64,000 bases of DNA from Solanum dulcamara (taxonomy: Eukaryota > Streptophyta > Magnoliopsida > Solanales > Solanaceae). The position numbers were made by a program, and so were the translations under genes. The stretch's first letter is position 1. Every line of letters starts with the position of its first letter. The notes under the pieces are model-generated. The model saw only the letters and a program-made list of their open reading frames with translations. It was not told where the DNA came from and searched no databases. The DNA is taken from the NCBI RefSeq assembly GCF_947179165.1, contig NC_077245.1, positions 37,875,286 through 37,939,285 of the forward strand, written 5' to 3'. Below, one piece after another: positions 56,998-64,000 of the stretch.

Positions 56998-59900
56998 TAT
57001 CATGACTCAACCCTGCAGGCTGTGACTGGAGTCTGACCTGGACCCCCATCTACCTAACTATCAAATATAAGAACTATATACCAGAACCCCCATGAGTGAT
57101 AACATATGTGCATACATATAGCCTCTTTCATTTACATCATGTCATGAAAGGGCATGCAAGCCAAAAAAGTTGCCTTAATGTAATAACATTTGCAATATGC
57201 CTTATAGGCACAACTAGAACAAACTTGTAAACAACCCACGTATATATGTTTACAGACCTCTAAGAATATCAATGGTAATATATGGCAAGATAGGGCCCCC
57301 GCCTACCCATGAATAAAAAAACATATACATCAAGGGTCAGTACCAAAGTCTGGGCTCCGGCACAATGGAGTGCTTCCAAATCGCTGAGTGGAAACCCTAA
57401 GCTGGCGGATCTCCAAAGTAAGTACCTATAACTGCGGGCATGAAATGCAGCCCCCCGAAGAAAGAGGAGTCAGTACGATATATGTACTGAGTATGTAAAG
57501 CATAACACATCATAACTGAGACCATAGCTGAACCAGGGATGCAGGGGACAAGTATAACAATTAACCAATTACTGTACCTACACTTTAGGACACGTAGTCA
57601 TATACATCATCATACATTATGCCCGGCCCGCTAAGGAACTCGATGTCATAATTATTTCATCATATTACCATATCATCATGTCATCATCTTTTTCCATCAT
57701 GTATATTATTTCATCATGTCATCATATCATCATATACGATATAATCTTACCTTATATGTCATCATATTATATTCGGTCCACTATGGGGCTCGGGCTCACA
57801 AATGTATCCCTATATTTTCAAATGCATGCCTACGTAAAGTATCTGGCCCTTTAGTGAGGGACTCAGTGAAGGGAGTAGTGTACGTTGATAGCGTGCCATG
57901 AACATATATATACATACCGTACCCGGCCCTCTAATAAGAGAGTCGGTGCCATTATCACATAGTAAAATATGCTGAGGAACGTTCGGCCCAATCCATAATT
58001 TAAAATAATGCCGCGGAATGTACGTCTTGATCTATATTTTCATCATATCATCGTATATATATATATATATCCGGCCCGGGACTTGGTGAATAACATCATT
58101 ACATATGGCGTCATCATATGCTTCAACTTCATCATATATAGTATTTCATCATCGTATACTTCATACATATATATATAGCCAGCCTAGGACTCGGTAAAGG
58201 AGTATTAAAGTTGTGCTTGATATAATTTTTGGCCCATCGTGGGACGCAAAGAAAGAAGGGTTACAACATGCACGAGTAGAGTAGTGAGAAACCATATGCA
58301 ACTAATTCATCATCTGTGACTCGATAAAATAGTCAAGTGAACCATCATCTGAACACCTGGGGAGTAATTATTCGAGGTACCCCTTTAGATATCATTAGGC
58401 TCGCATCAGCTAGGGCCTCCTAGATCACAGACATGCACCAAGATAATGCCACACAATTTATCCAATTAGAAGCATAGTTTATGCAATCAAAAATACAACT
58501 TACGCGGTCAGAGACTCAACTTATGCAATCAGAGGCACAGTTTATGCAATCGGAGACATTTATCATTTCAGAGCCTTTAGGATGAGGAGCTTGTATCTTC
58601 TCTTACTATTCAACATAAGGTGGCTCAGGAGTAGTGGTCGAACCACTTTAAGACTCTTAATATTCAAAAGTTCCTACAAGTCACGAGTGATACCCAGAGT
58701 TTATAAGGGAGTTACCTTCAAATCCATATCCTACATTACATACAGTCAAGTCTTTCCACAAGTAAGAAGAGACAGGCTTTACATGTGTTGCTTTTCATTT
58801 CTTAGAAGATTTGGAAGGTAGTGACTCTACTATTACCAAAGTTCTAACATCAAGAAGTGAACAGGAGTCTAGACTCATACTCAGAGCTTTAGTAATGGAA
58901 TAACTCTCAAATTTCACATACATAACACTTACATCTAAGACATGCCAAAAGAGAAGAAAGGATAGGCTTTACATACCTATAGTAGCTCGATTGTAGTCCA
59001 ACTTATTTTGTTTCTACTTCAACCTATTTAACATGAGAGTAATACCAAGATTACTAAATTTCAACTTTCCAGCTTCGCAATCTATACTCAAGTATTTATA
59101 GGCACCATTTCCTTGATCGCCTTCCTCAACTAGTCTGTTGGCTAGTTCCGAAGTTAATGGAAATCGGGCAGCATCTCTCTTATAACTTGCCTTATCCAAA
59201 CTTCCAATTTTAACATCTAACCTTAGCATCCATATCAAAAACAATAATAAGAAGCCATACACCATCAAATCACTACCATATCATGCAATATAAGTTCCAC
59301 ACAACTCACCCATAACTATGACGCCAAAGTAAGGTTTTACCTCTTTATTTCGCAAAATCTTAACCATATGAAATAAAGTATTATGAGGCTCAACCATAGG
59401 CCTATATACTCATATTTAACCATGTTCCAGCCCTGAAAAATAGATAAACCACCTCTAAACACAACACCATGTTAACGACAACAACAACAGAAAATAAGAA
59501 CCCTTAGTCATGACTTAGGGTTTTATACCCTTCCTTTAAGAGTGACATGTGGCTGCCCCTAGGGGTGACACATGTCAGCCCCTAGGGCGCCACCTCACGC
59601 CATGAACCCAATCCTTGGCTTCCACGTGGCAACATGGGGCCCACCCCAAGTAGGTGGGTCACCTACTTACCTTAAGTAGGTGCATCACCTACTTGTCACC
59701 TACTTGCTTCTTTTTGTATGTTCGGAACTTAGTTTTTTGCTACTTTTCGTAGGTTTGTAGTCTTGTCTCACTTTACGAATCTATATAACCTTTGCTACCT
59801 AAGCTCGACGTATAATCAAGTAGCTTAATTTTATAAAATGTCCAAGTTGGTAGCTTACGCGAATAAGTCAGGTTCCACGACTTTTTACTTAGCCTTCAAT

Positions 59901-60058
59901 TCCTTCCACATCCTTCCAAATCTATTTCCAATCATTTGGGATGGCCTCATCCTCTCTTCCTTAGGAATTTTTACTCATATTGTAGCCAGTAGGGGCACAT
60001 GACAATTTTCAAAAAGCTTAAGAACACGTCCCAAGGTACAAAAGTGCGGGGTATAACA
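56998..60058 (-). repeat. 5' LTR of element C (3061 bp, right copy)
   Basis: Starts TATCATGACTCAACCC (TG mutated to TA) and ends AAAAGTGCGGGGTATAACA. It matches the left LTR throughout, except that about 410 bp equivalent to 52385-52797 is missing at about 59485. It includes TA repeats at 58052-58068 and the TTCCACGTGGCAAC G-box near 59625. Confidence 0.92.
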
Positions 60059-60450
60059 GTTCCAATGATTCTTCAAGAAAAGTACAAAGGTTGTGATGGA
60101 TTTTCCTCATACACTCATGATAAAGATGATGAATGAGCTACTTTTATGATTGTTTTATGATGAGGATTGATATCTATTATTTTCTTTCCTGACTATGATT
60201 TCATTAATTTTATTGGGATAATGACTAAGAACTGAGAGAACTTTAAGGTGGGGTTTGGTCTAGTACCCAAAGTAGCTACTCAAGAAAATCCTAGTAGCAA
60301 CATTTAGTCTCTAACTACATTGCCCAGTTGGTTTAAAGTGACAATAAGGTATGGCTAGTTTATCCACAAATAGCTCAAAGTTAAAGAAAGGTCCCATCAC
60401 GGAGTCTACCTTGGAAAATAGCCTCCCCCTTCTTGGTGTGGGAGTATTTA
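60059..60450 (+). repeat. LTR D2, last visible part
   Basis: Begins with the right TSD of C (GTTCC, 60059-60063) and continues D2 with the GAGAGAACTTTAAGGTGGGG landmark also seen at 1822 in the LTR of E. It stops at 60450 where TGTAACATCC starts; the U5 end of D2 is not seen again. Confidence 0.7.
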
Positions 60451-62100
60451 TGTAACATCCTAACTTTTTGAAATGTTTAAATTAGCTCGTACCTTCGCGA
60501 CAAGATAAGAGACATATTAATAAATTAAAAAGGCATGTGGTATGTCACATTTTAGTTGTTCAAGGTTCGTATTTTAACTTTTGAAGTTTAGCGGGTTGCA
60601 AAATAAAAGTTGGAAAAAATAATCATGAGTTCTTTTATAAAGATTACTCTGAAATTTGGTACAAATGTCTTAGAGTTTTTCTCCTAATATATAAGGGTTT
60701 GTCAGGTCCATAACCTATCAAGTCGAAGTTCTACGAGTCTAGTTTCCAATGTATCAAACCTTTCATCAATAAAACTTTAGAATAAGGAAATATTCACATT
60801 TTCATAAGACTGCGCAAGCAGGCACGTGAAGCGGGAGCTCCTAGGTCGGTTTAACTTTATATAAAGCACCCACATCCATTTTCTTTTTTATTTCAATATT
60901 TCCAGAAACCAAAACACAGATAAATTCCTCCATTATCCATAAAACACTCTTTAGATCTTGGTTATCTCTTCTTGAAATCTTTAGGAAACTTGTTCTATGT
61001 TGCGAGCTTGTCATTTTGGCATATTTTTCTTTGTAAGTTGTGAGGTGTAGCACTGTGAAGGTTGTGGAAGCAGGGATTTTTTAGTGTTTTGCGGGTTCGA
61101 TTTCTATTTCAAGGTTAATATCAAGGTAAGACCCTTCTTTCACTAATTTTAGCCTCGATAAACCACAAATAGAAATTTATGATAAAAATCCATATCTTTT
61201 GTCAGATTGTCATGAAACTTGTATTTATGAGCTTACTGCAAACATGTCATGTTGTAGTATTAGGGAGGGATTTTGAAAAAATTCAATAGGCCATGGGAAG
61301 TCATCGAAAAGGTATGTTTACGTTATTTTCTTGTGTTGGCATGTTTCCTTAAAGCTTAGGAGCTACAAGAAGGTTGTTGTTATCATTATTATATTTTGGC
61401 TAAAATTGTTGGTTGTTGGCTTCCCGAATTATTGTAATACTCACTTTTCGGGATTCATATTTTGTTAGTAGCGGCCTTAGTTGAGCTTGGCTTAGAGGTT
61501 GTTCGTATAGTTTCCCTTGGGGCTATTGTGGTTAGATGCAAGAATATGATCTTTCCTAAGAAGTCTATGTGCTGCCTACAGAGCTATGGTATTGCCTAAG
61601 AGGGATATGAGTTGCCTACGGGGCTATATTAATGCCTGTGAAGGCTATGTATTGCCTATGGGGCTATGTTGTTGCCAAGAGGGTTATGAATTGTCTATGA
61701 GGTTATATTTATGCCTAAGAAGGCTATGTACTTCCTACGATGCTATGGGACTACTGATAGGGATATATAGATTGAATTGGCACCTTCAAGGCTTATGGGG
61801 GCCTAGACAGGTAGTCTTGTTTGTTGCTTGTACCTATCGATCTTATGAGGTTTGGTTAGGTTGTTGTTTTATTAATTTTGATTTTCTTATATTTAGGAGA
61901 AGGTCAGTATACTTATCTTAATCTTGATTTATTTATCTGATTACTCTCAGTATATTATGATTCTTGCTCATAGTCTATCGTCTTTCATATTCGGTACATT
62001 ATTTCATATTGATGCCCCATTGCTTGGGGGCACTGCATTCATGCCTAAAGGTACCGACTGATGATGGAGAGACCTTCTAAGTAGTAGGGTTGACTTTTAT
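60451..62100 (+). mobile_element. Probable sense LTR of another family (TGTAACATCC start)
   Basis: Begins TGTAACATCCTAACTTTTTG right after D2 sequence. Near its end, GATGCCCCATTGCTTGGGGG and then CTGCATTCATGCCTAAAGGTAC is the same C/G hairpin block that marks the core promoter of the long LTRs, so it is a distant relative. It contains a 20-bp minisatellite (61551-61750). The 3' end and TSD are not resolved; the end coordinate is approximate. Confidence 0.5.
61551..61750 (+). repeat. 20-bp minisatellite, about 10 units
   Basis: Units near TGCCTAAGAGGGATATGAGT and TGCCTACGGGGCTATATTAA alternate; TGCCT-type starts fall at 61553, 61573, 61593, 61613, 61633, 61653, 61673, 61692, 61712 and 61732. 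One unit is 19 bp. The alternation suggests a 40-bp higher-order unit. The period is not a multiple of three, so the open frame across it is not coding. Confidence 0.92.
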
Positions 62101-62976
62101 CAAGTTGGGTAGTGAATACCCTAGAAACTCAGTAAATCTTAGAAAGTTGCAGAAACCGACATTAGGGGTTGACCACAGAAGCCATCACCGGCCGTGATGA
62201 GAACTATGAATATGGTAAGCCATTGTGGTAGAGATTCAGAGGTTCAGAATTACAGGTAGAAGACCACGATAAAAGACCACGTACTATGGTGAGCACCATG
62301 GGCCGTGAAGACCTCTGTGGTGACCCCTCCCCAAAATCCTCAAGAAACATCCTAAGGCAAGGGCCACAGACGACCACCACGGACCGTGAAGATGATCCGT
62401 CTAGGGGTCCCTTCATTTTGTCATATGGGCTTTTAGGTTAATTCTTTAGTGTAGGAATGGATTTGGAGATGTTTTAAGGTCACAAGAATCCTTAAACACA
62501 AAGTTAAGTTGAAAGCTTCCTTACCGATTGAGTTTCGATGTAAGATTCTAGATAGGTCAACTTTAAGAGATCATATCTCCTTAAATATAAAGACTAAGGT
62601 GTCCCATAACCTACCAAATCAAATGTCTCTGAATCCTCTTTCCAACGCCACCGAGTTTGCCTCATTTGGAGTTGGAGGAAAAATTTATGGCCATTTCAGT
62701 GGAGCTACTCAGACATGTGAGGACTACGGACCGTGGTGGCCTTCTAGGAAATGCAATATGGTCCGTAGTGGTTGTCCGTGAAGGCCACCTTTTCAACCTA
62801 TTTAAGCCCTAGATCACTAGTGAGCACCACGACCCATAATGCTCTTCCATAAACCTCATTACGATCTGTAATGGTATCCGTGATAAAGGTTCAGAGACTT
62901 CTCTGCAATACTTTCTGAAGTATTTTTCCAAGTCTTTTACCACGGGACCCAACCAAGGTTTGTGTTGGGCATGATG
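62101..62976 (+). repeat. Family-D LTR fragment, palindrome-rich
   Basis: Starts near GAATACCCTAGAAACTCAG, a decayed counterpart of the start at 418, and carries many CACGGACCGTG-type palindromes (62283-62400, 62724-62770). It is interrupted by an antisense LTR at 62977. Confidence 0.6.
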
Positions 62977-64000
62977 TGTCACGACCCAACCTAGTAGGCC
63001 GTGACGGGTGCCAAGACTGGACACTCACATATACCCCTACTAACTATAAGTAACCCTGTCTCCTATTTGCATCATAAGAAATCAACAGGCATGATAACAT
63101 ATAAGCCGACGAGGCTGCCATGACAAAAGGGAACGTCCCAAAACATAAGTCTTATAGGCACCACTGTACACACACATATACAACCCATATACATGTCCAT
63201 AGACCCCTAAGAGTAAGAATAGAAATATAAGGTGGGACAGGGGCCCCACCATACCCGTGAATAAATAAATATATACATTGAGGGTTAGTACCAAAATAGG
63301 CTCCAACACAATAGAGCACTTTTGAACTGCTCAGTGGAACTCCTACGCTGGCGAATCTTCAAAGTGTGTATCTGTACCTGTGGGCATGAACGCAGCCCCC
63401 CGAAAAAAGGGGGTCAGTACGACATATGTACTGAGTATATAAAGCATAGACATCATAAGGAAATTACAGTTGGCATAGGGATGCAGGGAACAAGTATAAC
63501 AATTCATAAATTACTATACATGCATCTTGTAAAACAATGTTATGTATCTCAGTGTCATATTCTGTACCCGATCCATTATGGGACTCGATGTTACAAATAT
63601 ATCATTATGTCATCATATGCGTATATATACCATACTCGGGCCTTTATGGTACTCAGTCAATAATCATGTCATCTTACAATCATATACATATATCATACTC
63701 GGCCCTTTATGGGACTCGGTTATACCCAGCCCTTTATGGGACTCGGTAAATACTTATATCATCTTATATCATACCCAGCCCTTTATAGGACTCGGTCATA
63801 CCTGACCCTCTTGTGAGGAACTCGGTGGAAGATATATTAACCATATGCACGAGCAGAGCAGTGAGTAACCATATGTAAGCTAAATCATTATCTGAGACTC
63901 CATGAAATAGCCAAGTGAACCATCACTTCAAGATCCGAGTAGTAATTGTCTTGAGTACCCTCTGAGGGTCATTAGGGATCATATTAAGTGGAGCCTCAGG
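62977..64000 (-). mobile_element. Antisense long LTR, cut by the window end
   Basis: Starts TGTCACGACCCAACCTAGTAGG and holds the usual landmarks: AGCCGACGAGGCTGCCATG, the C/G hairpin (63395-63413), TATATAAA at 63436-63443, and CCC...GGGACTCGG hairpins from 63569 to 63824. The five bases before it are TGATG; the other end is outside the window. Confidence 0.9.
63395..63443 (-). promoter_or_regulatory. LTR core promoter in the 62977 LTR
   Basis: C/G stem (63395-63413) and TATATAAA on the plus strand at 63436-63443, in the same relative positions as in elements A, B and F. Confidence 0.5.

Larger units (their letters stand above)
37885..60058 (-). mobile_element. Element C: non-autonomous LTR retrotransposon split by element B
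   Basis: Antisense element with TSD GTTCT (37880-37884) and GTTCC (60059-60063), one base apart. 3' LTR 37885-40086 plus 52087-53369 (about 3.5 kb), polypurine tract, integrase/chromodomain relic, non-coding internal part, primer-binding site at 56982-56993, 5' LTR 56998-60058. Internal region 3.6 kb. It lacks the 5S-derived block found in A and B. Inserted in LTR D2; host of element B. Confidence 0.92.

Noticed and set aside
61586..61921. 111-codon frame over the minisatellite
   Set aside because: The repeat period is 20 bp, so each unit reads in a different frame; no protein repeat results.

Overview
The window is repeat-dominated plant DNA, most likely pericentromeric or other heterochromatin of a Solanaceae genome. 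The LTR sequences (ends TGTCACGACCC / GGGTGTAACA) and the chromodomain Ty3/gypsy proteins of Del/Tekay type resemble elements I know as abundant in that family; species cannot be fixed from sequence alone. I found no host gene. The longest open frame is 158 codons and crosses an LTR boundary, and every recognisable protein segment is a decayed gag, protease, reverse transcriptase (RT), integrase or chromodomain.

Layout. 1-5333: degenerate LTR, then a sense Ty3/gypsy copy (E) with 5' LTR, primer-binding site, gag, protease and RT. 5334-12817: two long LTR copies in opposite orientation around an 84-bp RT fragment, the right one carrying a 758-bp tandem triplication. 12818-16344: more RT, then a second gag-pol relic (G). 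16345-23085: an antisense LTR (F) split by a 3.4-kb solo LTR with 5-bp target-site duplication (TSD) AGAGC. 23087-28270: older LTRs, a 60-bp tandem repeat and an integrase/chromodomain relic. From 28271 an old LTR (D2) is host to a nested stack.

The stack: element A (29139-37806, TSD TTTAT) and element C (37885-60058, TSD GTTCT/GTTCC) both sit in D2. Element B (40087-52081, TSD ACTTG) sits in the left LTR of C. A 3450-bp solo LTR (44848-48297, TSD CCATC) sits in B. D2, C, B and the solo LTR therefore form a four-layer insertion history. The window ends in another old LTR interrupted at 62977 by one more antisense LTR.

A, B and C are all antisense and share one plan: 3.0-3.6-kb LTRs (unless deleted), an initiator-Met primer-binding site where preserved, a 3' integrase/chromodomain relic, and a conserved stretch with no recognisable gag, protease or RT. 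They look like non-autonomous relatives of the Del/Tekay copies E and G, with which they share the leader. A and B also carry, on the element's sense strand, about 100 bp derived from 5S rRNA with recognisable internal promoter boxes. The solo LTR in B landed inside the C box of that 5S sequence, and A supplies the uninterrupted site. The LTRs hold a conserved G-box cluster, TATA box and splice-donor ladder upstream of the apparent core promoter, suggesting a second promoter.
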